A stretch of 64,000 nt of DNA, from the NCBI RefSeq assembly GCF_040656415.1, contig NZ_JBFAMC010000001.1:248001-312000 (forward strand). Reading direction: 5' to 3'. Below are positions 1 to 8,414 of the stretch, piece by piece. Origin of the DNA: Rhodococcus_F sp040656415 (lineage in GTDB: Bacteria; Actinomycetota; Actinomycetes; Mycobacteriales; Mycobacteriaceae). The notes under the pieces were generated by a model. The model did no database searches. It was given only the letters and a program-made list of their open reading frames with translations, and was not told where the DNA came from. The position numbers and the translations under genes are program-made. Position 1 is the first letter of the stretch, and every line of letters begins with the position of its first letter.

Positions 1-228
1 CGCTACGAACGTGCCGACGCCGTGTCGTACTTCGAGTAGACCGTCGCGGGCGAGGAGTCGAACCGTTTCGCGTACGGACGATCGGCCGACTCCCAGTTCT
101 GCTGCCAGTTCTGCTTCGCTGGGGATGCGAGCGCCCAGGGGCCACTCGCCCGAGCTGATCCGCTCGGCGAGCAGATCTTCGAGTTGAGGTACCAGTGGGC
201 CGCTTCGGAGGCGCTGACGTGCGGACAT
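1..228 (-). CDS. GntR-family transcriptional regulator (partial, N-terminus)
   Basis: Only the first 76 residues lie in the window; the gene runs off the left edge. They form a winged helix-turn-helix of the GntR/FadR class: the segment PSEAELAAELGVGRSSV followed by RETVRLL and the wing LEVRHGVGTFVA is typical. The start is the ATG at 226-228, since the reading frame begins a normal GntR N-terminus there. Such proteins are usually dimeric repressors responding to an organic acid or acyl ligand; the effector domain is not visible. A GntR-like palindrome lies 18 bp upstream (246-265), in the region shared with the divergent PPOX gene, so autoregulation and control of that neighbour are plausible inferences. 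Confidence 0.85.
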   Translation of the reverse strand, partial: MSARQRLRSGPLVPQLEDLLAERISSGEWPLGARIPSEAELAAELGVGRSSVRETVRLLARDGLLEVRHGVGTFVA

Positions 229-245
229 TCCACGAAGCTAGCGCA

Positions 246-265
246 GTCCTCAGACGTCTGATGAC
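246..265. promoter_or_regulatory. candidate GntR operator
   Basis: A perfect 12-bp palindrome TCAGACGTCTGA (250-261) is flanked by GTC (246-248) and GAC (263-265), giving an interrupted 20-bp palindrome. It sits between the divergent GntR gene and the PPOX gene. GntR/FadR proteins typically bind short palindromes of this kind; binding by the adjacent regulator is inferred from position. Confidence 0.5.
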
Positions 266-336
266 CACATTGCGCATAGGGTGAGTCGAAGGAGAACCGA
301 TCGAGAGGGAATCGCGGTCGGGGAGAGGTAAAGCCC

Positions 337-798
337 ATGGCCATCGCCACCGCAGATCATGTGACCCGGGAGAAGTTGCTCGACTTCGTCCGCCCGCGCC
401 ACCACAGCGTCCTGATCACCCGGAGGAGCTCGGGAGGGTTGCAGATCTCCCCGGTCACGTCGGGACTCGACCGAGAAGGCCGGATCGTGATATCGACCTA
501 CCCGCAGCGCGCGAAGGCCGTCAACGCGCGCCGCGAGGCCGCCGTGAGCGTGTGCGTCCTCTCCGACGATTTCGGCGGCGCGTACGTGCAGATCGACGGC
601 ACCGCGGAGGTGCTGGACATGCCGGAAGCGCTGGAGCCGTTGGTGGAGTACTTCCGCGTAATCTCCGGTGAACACCCCGATTGGGACGAGTACCGCGACG
701 CCATGCGGAAGCAGAACAAGAGCTTGATCCGGGTCACCATCGAGGAGTGGGGACCAATCGCGACCGGCGGCTTTCCGCCGGATTCCGGCCGCGGATAG
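337..798 (+). CDS. PPOX-class, probably F420-dependent oxidoreductase
   Basis: The 153-residue protein has the split-barrel pyridoxamine-phosphate-oxidase-like fold in the single-domain form common in actinobacteria (Rv1155 type). Visible signatures are the N-terminal RPRHHSVLITRR strand pair with GGLQISPVTSG, then GRIVISTYPQRAKAVNARRE, where basic residues normally hold the cofactor phosphate, and a central strand YVQIDGTAEVLD. Members bind F420 or FMN and reduce or oxidise small molecules in the cytosol; the substrate cannot be told from sequence. It is divergent from the GntR gene and may be its target. Family assignment is firm, cofactor choice is inferred. Confidence 0.82.
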   Translation: MAIATADHVTREKLLDFVRPRHHSVLITRRSSGGLQISPVTSGLDREGRIVISTYPQRAKAVNARREAAVSVCVLSDDFGGAYVQIDGTAEVLDMPEALEPLVEYFRVISGEHPDWDEYRDAMRKQNKSLIRVTIEEWGPIATGGFPPDSGRG

Positions 799-959
799 CA
801 ACCCGCCGCGTTGGTGCGGACTCCCATCAAGTCACGACTCGATGTCGAGTAGTGCGATCGCGCGCAATGTGCCCTTGCGTTGGGTACGGCGTGGGACGAG
901 GGGGCCTCGATACTCACTGGTTTCCTGATCGTGATCGCTCCCTCCGGGGCTATATTGAC

Positions 960-973
960 TAGAACGTGTTCCA
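960..973. promoter_or_regulatory. KstR-type operator in front of the HsaA-like gene
   Basis: TAGAACGTGTTCCA matches the published KstR consensus TNNAACNNGTTNNA at every fixed position. It lies just downstream of a TATATT hexamer (951-956) and 24 bp before the ATG of the flavin monooxygenase, so a bound repressor would block transcription. Assignment to KstR rests on motif match only. Confidence 0.6.
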
Positions 974-997
974 CTTACGGTTGGAGGGGGAGTCCCT

Positions 998-2176
998 ATG
1001 GGTCAGGTTCTCGACAGGATCGAGGCAGTCGCCGACGAGATTCGTGGCCAGGCAGTCGCATCCGAAGCCGGATGCAGGCTCACCGATACCGCCGCCGGAC
1101 TTCTGCGCGACTCCGGTGCGATCCGACTGTTGCAGCCCAAGCTCTACGGAGGCCACGAGGCGCATCCTCGCGAGTTCGCTGAAACCGTCATGGGTATCGC
1201 AGCGCTGGACGGTGCGAGCGGGTGGGTCACCGGGATCGTCGGTGTACACCCATGGGAACTGGCCTTCGCGGATCCGAAGATTCAGCAGGAGATCTGGGGT
1301 GAGGACTACGACACTTGGGTGGCGTCGCCGTATGCACCGATGGGTATCGCGACCCCAGTCGACGGTGGCTACCTCCTGTCGGGGCGATGGTCCTTCTCAT
1401 CCGGCACGGATCACTGTCAGTGGGCTTTCCTAGGGGCGATGGTCGGCGACGGTGAGGGCGGCGTCGCGATGCCACCGTCATCTCTGCACGTGATCCTGCC
1501 CCGTACCGACTACGAGATCGTCGAGGATTCATGGGACGTGATCGGCCTGCGCGGAACGGGGAGCAAGGATCTGATCGTCGACGGCGCCTTCATCCCGAGT
1601 CACCGGACGCTGGACGCGGCGAAGGTCATGGACGGACGCGCTCAGAAGGAGGCGGGGAGGTCCGAACCGCTGTTCAACATGCCGTACTCGTGCATTTTTC
1701 CGCTGGGTATTACGGCCGCCGTCATAGGGATCGCTGAGGGTGCGCTCGCGTGCCACATCGCTGTGCAGAAGGATCGCGTGGCCATCACCGGCCAGAAGAT
1801 CAAGGAAGATCCGTACATGCTGAGTGCGCTCGGGGAGTCGGCCGCCGAGATCAATGCCTCGCGCGTATCCCTCATCGAAACCGCGGAACGCTTCTACGAC
1901 AAGCTTGACGCAGGCAAGGAGATCACCTTCGAGGAGCGTGCGATCGGCAGGCGAACCCAGATCGCCGCCGCGTGGCGTGCGGTGCGTGCGGTGGATGAGA
2001 TCTTCACGCGCGCAGGAGGTGGCGCGCTGCGTTACAGCACGCCGATGCAGCGGTTCTGGCGTGACGCACACGCAGGTCTGGCTCACGCGGTCCATGTGCC
2101 TGGCCCGACCAACCACGCGAGCGCTCTCACCCAACTGGGGGTCGAACCACGAGGAATGATGCGGGCCATGATCTAG
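998..2176 (+). CDS. HsaA-like flavin-dependent monooxygenase (acyl-CoA dehydrogenase fold)
   Basis: At 392 residues this is the usual length for group D two-component flavin monooxygenases such as HsaA, the 3-HSA hydroxylase of cholesterol degradation. The acyl-CoA dehydrogenase fold is visible: a helical N-terminal domain ending in GASGWVTGIVGVHPWELA, a beta domain with GRWSFSSGTDHCQW and GLRGTGSKDLIVDGAFIP, and a C-terminal helical bundle ending RFWRDAHAGLAHA. Such enzymes hydroxylate a phenolic or ring substrate with reduced flavin from a separate reductase, not found here. A strong SD (GGAGGGGGAG) precedes the ATG. The KstR-type site at 960-973 suggests a sterol-related role. The stop overlaps that of the convergent MocR gene. 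A different aromatic substrate is possible. Confidence 0.8.
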   Translation: MGQVLDRIEAVADEIRGQAVASEAGCRLTDTAAGLLRDSGAIRLLQPKLYGGHEAHPREFAETVMGIAALDGASGWVTGIVGVHPWELAFADPKIQQEIWGEDYDTWVASPYAPMGIATPVDGGYLLSGRWSFSSGTDHCQWAFLGAMVGDGEGGVAMPPSSLHVILPRTDYEIVEDSWDVIGLRGTGSKDLIVDGAFIPSHRTLDAAKVMDGRAQKEAGRSEPLFNMPYSCIFPLGITAAVIGIAEGALACHIAVQKDRVAITGQKIKEDPYMLSALGESAAEINASRVSLIETAERFYDKLDAGKEITFEERAIGRRTQIAAAWRAVRAVDEIFTRAGGGALRYSTPMQRFWRDAHAGLAHAVHVPGPTNHASALTQLGVEPRGMMRAMI

Positions 2177-3594
2177 GGGGCGGGAAGTGCCTGGCACAGA
2201 GCGTTGATCGTGGCTTCGAACCGGGCCGACGACGGTGTGCTGTAGCCGACGACTAGACCGTCGACCTGATTCTCGACCGCATCCGGGTGTCGGAAGGTAC
2301 TCAGGCCCATGACCTCGACTCCGAGTGCGGTGGCCCGATCGACCGTGGCCGATTCCGTCCCTGCAGGTAGTTCGAGGACAGCGTGCAGACCCGCTGCGAT
2401 CCCGGTGACCTTGACGTGTGGTGCCCGTTCGGCGAGGGTCGCGACCAGGGCGTCGCGTCTGCGGCGATACGAGGTACGCATTCTGCGGATGTGCCGGTCG
2501 AACGCGCCGCTCTCGATGAAGTCTGCCAACGTGAGTTGATCTGTGGCACTTACCCATCTCTCGTAGATGCCCTTGACGGCGAGGATGCCGTCGATCAGAT
2601 GTTCAGGCATCACCATCCATCCCACCCGGATCGCGGGGGAGAGCGTCTTGGTCGCGGTTCCGAGGTAAACCACTTGGTCGGGTGCCAGGCCTTGTAGGGC
2701 ACCGACGGGTTGGCGATCGTAGCGAAATTCCCCGTCGTAGTCGTCTTCGATCACGATCCCACCGGTAGTACGCGCCCATTCCACGAAAGCCGTTCTCCTG
2801 CTGGGGTGGAGCGGGCCGCCCATCGGGAATTGATGTGCCGGGGTGAGCAGAGCTGCCGAAAGGTGCCTGCCGCTGATGTCGGGGGGTTGCGCGCCGAGGG
2901 TATCGAGTTCCATCGGGGTGGTGACGACGTCGGCATCGTGGAGGAGTTCGCGATGCAGATGTAGCCCGTACCCCTCGACCGCGAACGTTCCCTCCAGGGA
3001 GCGGGCGAGCAACCATAAACCGTGTCCTGAACTCGCGCTGACGACGATTTGCTCGGGATCGGCTCGTACTCCTCTCGCGCGCGAGAGATATTCGGCCAGG
3101 GCGCGCCGTAGTTCGATTCGGCCCCGCGGATCACCGTGTCCAAACGCCTCGTTGGGTGCCGCCGTGAGTGCGCGTCGGGCGGATGCAAGCCAAGCGGTGC
3201 GGGGAAATTCGCCGACATCGGGTGAACCGGGTACCAGGCTCAGCGCTGGAGTGGGTGAGGAGGACGGCAGTGAGGAGGTGATGTGGGGACGTGGTCGGTG
3301 CGGAGGCTCGCCTGTGCGGTCGGCGACTCGGGTTCCAGATCCCTGCCGAGCGGTGAGCCAGCCCTCGGCTACGAGCTCGGCATATGCCTCGGCGACGGTG
3401 TTGCGGGCGATTCCGAGGTCCACGGCAAGCGTGCGCGATGCAGGCAGAGTGGTGTCGGCGCCGAGCCGGCCCGACCGAATCGATTCGCGCAGTGCGGAAA
3501 CCAGCCGTGCTCGCAGACCGCGTGAAAGGGAGCCGGACGCGGTCAGATCGAGGTGGAGGTCGCGTCCGAGCCCAGAATTGGCCCAAGGTTTCAT
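2173..3594 (-). CDS. MocR-type regulator (GntR wHTH fused to aminotransferase-like domain)
   Basis: The 473-residue protein has a GntR-type winged helix at about residues 20-85 (LPASRTLAVDLGIARNT and LTARQGSGTRVA), a linker, and a class-I aminotransferase-like domain from about 115 to the end. The PLP-binding lysine lies in GTATKTLSPAIRVGW, and IEDDYDGEFRY is the usual motif for the pyridine-contacting aspartate. MocR proteins use PLP to sense amines or amino acids and usually control a divergent gene, here the AhpD-like gene. Candidate direct repeats AATTGAAC (3600-3607) and AGTTGGAC (3613-3620), 13 bp apart, lie in the shared promoter. The last bases overlap the stop of the convergent monooxygenase gene. 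Confidence 0.9.
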   Translation of the reverse strand: MKPWANSGLGRDLHLDLTASGSLSRGLRARLVSALRESIRSGRLGADTTLPASRTLAVDLGIARNTVAEAYAELVAEGWLTARQGSGTRVADRTGEPPHRPRPHITSSLPSSSPTPALSLVPGSPDVGEFPRTAWLASARRALTAAPNEAFGHGDPRGRIELRRALAEYLSRARGVRADPEQIVVSASSGHGLWLLARSLEGTFAVEGYGLHLHRELLHDADVVTTPMELDTLGAQPPDISGRHLSAALLTPAHQFPMGGPLHPSRRTAFVEWARTTGGIVIEDDYDGEFRYDRQPVGALQGLAPDQVVYLGTATKTLSPAIRVGWMVMPEHLIDGILAVKGIYERWVSATDQLTLADFIESGAFDRHIRRMRTSYRRRRDALVATLAERAPHVKVTGIAAGLHAVLELPAGTESATVDRATALGVEVMGLSTFRHPDAVENQVDGLVVGYSTPSSARFEATINALCQALPAP

Positions 3595-3599
3595 GATCG

Positions 3600-3620
3600 A
3601 ATTGAACCATGAAGTTGGAC
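3600..3620. promoter_or_regulatory. candidate MocR direct-repeat site
   Basis: Two half sites, AATTGAAC and AGTTGGAC, repeat in the same orientation with 13-bp spacing between the MocR start and the probable AhpD-like start. MocR regulators commonly recognise spaced direct repeats in such divergent intervals. This is a visual match without a known consensus for this protein. Confidence 0.35.
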
Positions 3621-3644
3621 AATTTTGCGCCTACCGTTCTGGGT

Positions 3645-4103
3645 ATGACCACAACAGAGCGCAAGGCCCGCATCAATCTCGCACACAACGCTCCGGCTTT
3701 CTACAAGGCAATGTTCACGCTCGATTCTGCCGCGCGGCAGGGCTTGGAGCCGGAACTGGTCGAGTTGATCCTCACCCGCTGCTCGCAGATCAATCATTGT
3801 GCGTTTTGCATCGACATGCATACTGCCGACGCACGCAAGATCGGCGTCAGTGAGCAGAAGTTGTACCTGCTCAATGCCTGGGAGGAGGCGCAGGGTCTCT
3901 ACACGGACAGGGAACGGGCAGCGTTCGCGCTCGCCGAAGCGATCACCGTCTTGACCGACGGATTCGTTCCCGACTCGGTGTACCAGGAGGCCGAGGAACA
4001 TTTCGACGAGACGGAGTTGGCCCAGCTCATCTCGCTGGTGGTCACGATCAACGCGTGGAATCGTATCGCTGTGACCACGCGCATGTCCCCACAGGCGCGT
4101 TAG
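3645..4103 (+). CDS. AhpD-like / carboxymuconolactone decarboxylase family protein
   Basis: The core motif HCAFCIDMH holds the CXXC pair and histidine of AhpD-type alkylhydroperoxidase proteins, which cycle a disulfide to reduce peroxides. The helical family layout is seen: LVELILTRCSQI before the motif, and ALAEAIT and FDETELAQLISLVVTINAWNRI after it. I prefer the ATG at 3645 (152 residues, MTTTERKARINLAHNAP) because family members start close to this point; an in-frame ATG at 3609 adds 12 residues and would run over the MocR-type repeats. It is divergent from the MocR gene and probably controlled by it. The substrate is unknown. Confidence 0.82.
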   Translation: MTTTERKARINLAHNAPAFYKAMFTLDSAARQGLEPELVELILTRCSQINHCAFCIDMHTADARKIGVSEQKLYLLNAWEEAQGLYTDRERAAFALAEAITVLTDGFVPDSVYQEAEEHFDETELAQLISLVVTINAWNRIAVTTRMSPQAR

Positions 4104-4175
4104 GCATCGGCGCAGTTGCCGCGACTGCGCCGCTCGCCTAGCGCGTGAATCGACTGAGAAAGCAGTGGCATCCGG

Positions 4176-4718
4176 TCAGGGAGCGGAGAAGGTGGTGATC
4201 TTCGCTGACCGATGCTGCTGCGCCAGTTGGCGATACATAGCCGCGTTCGCAGCGTTGCGGGATACCTCGTCGTCGGTCAACTCCCGACGTACTTTCGCCG
4301 GTACTCCCGCAACGAGCGAACGCGGAGGAATCTTCTGACCCTCGAGAACCAGTGCGCCCGCCGCGATCAGAGACCCTTCGCCGATGACTGCGCCGTTGAT
4401 AATCGTCGCTCCCATGCCAACGAGAGCGCCGTCCTCTACCGTGCACCCGTGCACTACGGCGTTGTGACCGACGCTGACATTGCGGCCGATCGCAACGGGG
4501 AACCCCGGATCGGTGTGCACAGTCACTCCGTCCTGGATGTTGCTTCCCGCACCAAGAGTGATGGAATCGCAGTCGGCGCGCAGAACCGCGCTGTACCAGA
4601 CGCTGGCCTCCGCACCGATTGTCGTGGCACCGAGCACCGCGGCAGTGGGTGCTATCCACGCGGTTTCGTCGATCTGCGGCGAGTTGCCGTTTATTGCAGC
4701 GACATGTGGTTCTCTCAC
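4176..4718 (-). CDS. gamma-carbonic anhydrase-like hexapeptide-repeat protein
   Basis: The 180-residue protein is a left-handed beta-helix of hexapeptide repeats (ITLGAGSNIQDGVTVHTD, VAIGRNVSVGHNAVVHG, ALVGMGATIINGAVIG). The three zinc-ligand histidines of the gamma-CA family are present in VTVHTD and GHNAVVHG. A C-terminal helix (LTDDEVSRNAANAAMYRQLAQ) follows as is normal. Family members are trimeric, cytosolic, and either hydrate CO2 or have an unknown metal-linked role. It lies 63 bp downstream of the AurF-like oxygenase gene on the same strand and probably shares its transcript. Whether it is catalytically active is not shown by sequence alone. Confidence 0.85.
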   Translation of the reverse strand: MREPHVAAINGNSPQIDETAWIAPTAAVLGATTIGAEASVWYSAVLRADCDSITLGAGSNIQDGVTVHTDPGFPVAIGRNVSVGHNAVVHGCTVEDGALVGMGATIINGAVIGEGSLIAAGALVLEGQKIPPRSLVAGVPAKVRRELTDDEVSRNAANAAMYRQLAQQHRSAKITTFSAP

Positions 4719-4781
4719 AGAGTTCCCTCCTTCGGGCAGCCGAGTCTCAGCTACATCGGGTTGGAGTCATTCTGACGCGAC

Positions 4782-5678
4782 TCAGAGGAGGTTGACCCTC
4801 TTGTAGATGTGTTTCGTTGGGCCGCCGACGAGGCCTACGCTGTCGAGGAACTGCATCAGCTTGGACCCGGACGTGCGGACGGTGTCCTTGTAGTGCCGGT
4901 TTCGCTTGGCTTCGGCCTTGGCACGCTTGGGGTCGAGGCCGACGTTCTCGTAGACCCCTTTGCGGACCAAGCTCTTCATGATGATGTACACGCTTGCAGC
5001 CGTGCTGATCCGTTCGTACTGGAGTCTGAACCACCCGGCGCTCTCGAGCCGGCGGGCGACTTCCTCGCGCGCGAAGCGGATGTGTCGGGCCTCTTCGAGA
5101 ACGTGGATCTTGCTGACTGTGCGCGTGAGGGGCTGAACGCGCTCGTCCTTCATGAAATCGCGCTGCATCATGTCGAGGATCTCCTCGGCCGCCATCACGC
5201 CGGCGTAAGCGTTGGCGCCCCTGTAGGTGCTGCCAAAGATGCGTCCGAACTTGTGGATCACTGGGTGGGGGCCGTAACTCGGCATGCCCAATCGCTCTCC
5301 GGCGCGCGCGAACATCACGGAATGGCGGCACTCGTCGGCCACCTCGGTGAGGGCGAACTGGACGTGTCGCGAATGCTTGTCCTGGCCGTAGATGTCCTTC
5401 AGGAGCATCTGCATCAGCAGGATTTCGAACCACAGTCCGACACTCGCGATGCTGGCAGCCTCGTGCTTGGTGAGTTCGACCTTCTTCTCGTCGGTCATCT
5501 CGTCCCACAATGCGGTGCCATAGAGTGTGCTCCACTCGGGCGTGAGGCCGAATTTGTCGGCGGGAATGGGCGCTTCCCAGTCGACCTCGACCATCGGGTC
5601 GTAGGACTTGCGGGCCGACGATTCCAGCAGTCGGCTGGCGGTCTCTTCCCGATCCGAGACTTCAACCGGTGTTTTCAT
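4782..5678 (-). CDS. AurF-like diiron oxygenase
   Basis: The 298-residue protein resembles the AurF / p-aminobenzoate N-oxygenase family (PF11583). It is a helical bundle with carboxylate/histidine iron ligands in DECRHSVMFAR and EEARHIRFAREE, plus additional glutamates in KHEAASIASVG and MAAEEILDMM. AurF proteins use a non-haem diiron centre and O2 to oxidise amines or hydroxylate substrates; many actinobacterial homologues have no known substrate. The start at 5678 is chosen for the SD GAGAGG just upstream; a longer frame to 5900 would add a poorly conserved segment. The gamma-CA-like gene follows 63 bp downstream. No carrier protein or scaffold gene is adjacent, so the substrate is open. 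Confidence 0.78.
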   Translation of the reverse strand: MKTPVEVSDREETASRLLESSARKSYDPMVEVDWEAPIPADKFGLTPEWSTLYGTALWDEMTDEKKVELTKHEAASIASVGLWFEILLMQMLLKDIYGQDKHSRHVQFALTEVADECRHSVMFARAGERLGMPSYGPHPVIHKFGRIFGSTYRGANAYAGVMAAEEILDMMQRDFMKDERVQPLTRTVSKIHVLEEARHIRFAREEVARRLESAGWFRLQYERISTAASVYIIMKSLVRKGVYENVGLDPKRAKAEAKRNRHYKDTVRTSGSKLMQFLDSVGLVGGPTKHIYKRVNLL

Positions 5679-5917
5679 GACTACCTCTCGATCAATGATC
5701 GGTGCTGCCCAATGATCGGCGCCGGCCAGTAGATGTGACATCAAGTAACCGACACCCAACGATACTGTGACGGCGGTCGTAACGGCAAGGTTCGGCCTCG
5801 AGCCGCCGCGGCGTAGCACCCAGGCGGTGGACGGGCAGCGCCGGAAACGTCGGCACCGTGTGCAAGAGTTGCGGGGCTCACGAGCGCAATCGACAGACAA
5901 CCCAGAAAGGACTGCGC

Positions 5918-6610
5918 ATGCCGGCCCTTACACGTTCCGATGCTGCCGCACCGGATCACCTGACCGCGGAGAATCTCGAGGCTCTCACTGCCGCGATCGA
6001 GGAAGGTAAACGGGCGACCGTGTACCTGCGTGAGGCAATGCCCAGTCTCGGGCTCGAGGTTGGAACCTCGGCGAAAGTGATCTCTGTGCAAGGAAATACG
6101 CTGCTGATTCGCCCCAAGGGAGTGGACGACGAGCTCCCATTCGAAACAGAGGAGCTCTTGATGACGCGACCCCCCGCGCCCAAACCAGTAGCCCCGGCAG
6201 AGCCGGTCGTGCATCAGGGCATCGAACCCGGCCCCCCCGTTGCTCCGAAAACTCCCACAGGCAAGGCTGCCGCAGCCAAACCGGTCGCCACATCGAACGC
6301 CTCTGCGGCACCATCGCGGCGCACAGCCAAGAAGGCGCCCGCCGGCCTGAGTGTGACGATCCAGGCCGATACCGACAACGAGTGGAGCGTCACGGTCGGG
6401 ACCGGGGCAAAGAAGCCCGGCAAGGCGATCCCCGTCTCGCCCGATGCTGTCGAGCGCGCTGTTCGAGAGCTCGGTGAGGAATCGGCAATCGAGGCAGTCG
6501 AGTCCGTCATCGCTTCGGCACGCAACCTCGCCGCAGCCCGTGTGGACGAGTTGAGCAGGCAACTCGAGGACGCGCGAAAAGCGCTGGCGGCGCTTGGCGT
6601 CGGCGAATGA
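5918..6610 (+). CDS. DUF6319-like protein
   Basis: The 230-residue protein has a conserved N-terminal part (about 1-85) with GKRATVYLREAMPSLGLEVG and IRPKGVDDELPFE. A low-complexity Pro/Ala/Lys linker (about 85-150) follows, then a C-terminal domain with SVTIQADTDNEWSVTV and an amphipathic helix near the end. I recognise the N-terminal pattern as the actinobacterial DUF6319 family, of unknown function. The ATG at 5918 follows AAAGGA at good spacing; an upstream in-frame start at 5858 lacks support. No signal peptide or membrane segment is visible. It is divergent from the AurF-like gene. Confidence 0.7.
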   Translation: MPALTRSDAAAPDHLTAENLEALTAAIEEGKRATVYLREAMPSLGLEVGTSAKVISVQGNTLLIRPKGVDDELPFETEELLMTRPPAPKPVAPAEPVVHQGIEPGPPVAPKTPTGKAAAAKPVATSNASAAPSRRTAKKAPAGLSVTIQADTDNEWSVTVGTGAKKPGKAIPVSPDAVERAVRELGEESAIEAVESVIASARNLAAARVDELSRQLEDARKALAALGVGE

Positions 6611-6731
6611 TCACGGGACGGTCACGGGGCGCGGATTCTACATCGCCATTCCGCCGCACCAGCCTTGCGTAGGGTGGGATTCTGAGAGGGAGGCACGCGG
6701 CCGTCAGGGCTCATTCCTGGAAGGTTTGAAT

Positions 6732-7385
6732 ATGTTGAAACGACTAGCAGCGGTTGTCGCAGTGGCGGCGGGAATTCTCGGTTTCGTCGCAGTAGGGTCC
6801 TCTGCAGCAGCTCCGGCCGCTGTTATCGGGGGCGGTTCGGGGATCGTGGTGGATAACGAACTGCTCTGTTCGGTCACCACTATCGGACATGACAACTCGG
6901 GTCGGCTCGTCGGTCTGACAGCGGGGCACTGTGGTGAGGTGGGTTCGCAAGTTGTATCGGAAGCGAATCCGGACGCCGGTGTCGTCGGCCGCTTCGTCGT
7001 GGCCAATCACTCCCTCGACTATGCGGTGATCGAGTTCGACCCCGCGAAGGTCACCCCGGTCAACAAGATTGGCGGCGTCACCATCACCGGGATCGGTGGA
7101 CCAGCGTCCTTCCCTCAGATCGCCTGCAAGGAGGGCCGGACTACGGGTAACACTTGCGGTGTCGTCTACGGCGACCTCTTGCAGACTCACGAAACATGGA
7201 CGCAGGCCTGCGTGATCGAGGGCGACTCCGGTGCTCCGATGGTGGTCGGCACGACGCTGGTGGCTATGGTCAATGCGTACCTGGCGGCACCTTGCATCGG
7301 CCCGGAGATCGGTACCACCATGAGCGCGATCGTCAGTGACATGAACTCCAACGGTGGTCCAGGAGCAGGCTTCCAGCCCATCTAG
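6732..7385 (+). CDS. secreted S1-family (chymotrypsin-like) serine protease
   Basis: The 217-residue protein starts with a signal peptide (LKRLAAVVAVAAGILGFVAV, then SSAAAPA as likely cleavage region), so it is exported. The catalytic triad is complete by motif: His66 in LTAGHC, Asp96 in SLDYAVIEF and Ser166 in GDSGAP. Cysteine pairs at 46/67 and 132/142 fit disulfides of actinobacterial alpha-lytic-type proteases. No long pro-region is present, unlike many alpha-lytic proteases. The start at 6732 is preferred to an earlier frame-open start because the signal peptide begins there. A strong 12-bp hairpin follows the stop. Confidence 0.88.
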   Translation: MLKRLAAVVAVAAGILGFVAVGSSAAAPAAVIGGGSGIVVDNELLCSVTTIGHDNSGRLVGLTAGHCGEVGSQVVSEANPDAGVVGRFVVANHSLDYAVIEFDPAKVTPVNKIGGVTITGIGGPASFPQIACKEGRTTGNTCGVVYGDLLQTHETWTQACVIEGDSGAPMVVGTTLVAMVNAYLAAPCIGPEIGTTMSAIVSDMNSNGGPGAGFQPI

Positions 7386-7391
7386 GATCGC

Positions 7392-7425
7392 GACCCGTTG
7401 CACGGCGGGTGCTGTGCAACGGGTC
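7392..7425. terminator. bidirectional terminator hairpin
   Basis: GACCCGTTGCAC (7392-7403) and GTGCAACGGGTC (7414-7425) form a perfect 12-bp stem with a 10-nt loop. It lies 7 bp after the protease stop and before the convergent GNAT gene, so it can serve both. There is no U-tract, as is usual in actinobacteria. Confidence 0.8.
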
Positions 7426-7477
7426 AGCCAAGGTTGTCACCGGCTTGTGTGCCGTCGAACCCTTTCAGGCCGCGATC

Positions 7478-8296
7478 TCACATTGCGTACTCGGTGTAGG
7501 TGCCGATCGTGGTGAAACCGATCTTCTTGTACACCCGGGCGCCGTCGGACGAGGCTTGAAGGACTGCGCGCGGCACGCCCGCCGCCCTGGCCAAGTCCAA
7601 GGCGGCCAACGTCACTGCGGTCCCGAAGCGCTTCCTCCGATGAGCTTCCAGAGTGACTACCCCATACAGCCCAGCGACCTCTGAGTTGAAATGAATCTCA
7701 GCCCCCGCGACGGGTTTCTCTCCGACGTATCCGACAACGAATCGACTCGCGCAGTCGCTGTCCAGGACGGCCGCAGCGGCCATCTCGTAGAACGCGACAA
7801 CGGCAGGAGATGGGGGAGTCCAGTTGCGCGACATCAGCGAGGCATAGTCGGACAACTGCTCGGCAGATTCGACGGTGACGATCGCCAGATCTTCAGGAAG
7901 CCGTGGCAGCGGTAAATTTTCGAGGTCCGCGACCATCGCTTCTTCGGACTCCGATTCCGACAGCCCGTCATCGAGCAGGATCGCACCGAGGTTCGCAGGT
8001 GTCGAGGTCGGAGCCACCCACCAGGAAAACGGTCGCTTCGTCGCCGTGGTCTCGGAAATGACATCGGCGACCCGTTCACGGGCGGTGTCGTCGGTGAATC
8101 GTGCACGGCAAACGAGATTGAAGGTGTCGTCGGAGAGCCCGCTGTCAGCTATGACGACATCCCCGCTGTCGAGCACCCGCGCACCCTCTATCACGGAATG
8201 AAGATGACTGGCGTGCGACGCGCAGTTGGCTTCCATCGCTTCCAGGATCTGAGCAAACACTCCTCGAACCATACCCACGCCGGTATGTTCGGGCAT
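7478..8296 (-). CDS. GNAT-family N-acetyltransferase
   Basis: The 272-residue protein carries a C-terminal GNAT domain at about residues 130-272. The acetyl-CoA-binding strand and loop VTLEAHRRKRFGTAVTLAALDLA is clear, and the last motif ASSDGARVYKKIGFTTIGTYTEY is typical of GNATs. The N-terminal half (1-125) is less conserved and resembles the degenerate GNAT-like half seen in tandem proteins. Acetyl acceptor unknown. An alternative internal ATG at 8272 is possible. It converges on the protease across the 7392-7425 terminator. Confidence 0.8.
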   Translation of the reverse strand: MPEHTGVGMVRGVFAQILEAMEANCASHASHLHSVIEGARVLDSGDVVIADSGLSDDTFNLVCRARFTDDTARERVADVISETTATKRPFSWWVAPTSTPANLGAILLDDGLSESESEEAMVADLENLPLPRLPEDLAIVTVESAEQLSDYASLMSRNWTPPSPAVVAFYEMAAAAVLDSDCASRFVVGYVGEKPVAGAEIHFNSEVAGLYGVVTLEAHRRKRFGTAVTLAALDLARAAGVPRAVLQASSDGARVYKKIGFTTIGTYTEYAM

Positions 8297-8414
8297 CCCT
8301 GTTTTGAGGCTGTCCCGTCGGCGGAGAACGCCCCGGCGATCTCAGGGTAAAATACCGAAACCGCAGGGGCGCAACCGAATCTGCGTGTCAATTCGAGAAG
8401 ATGCCATTGGATGG

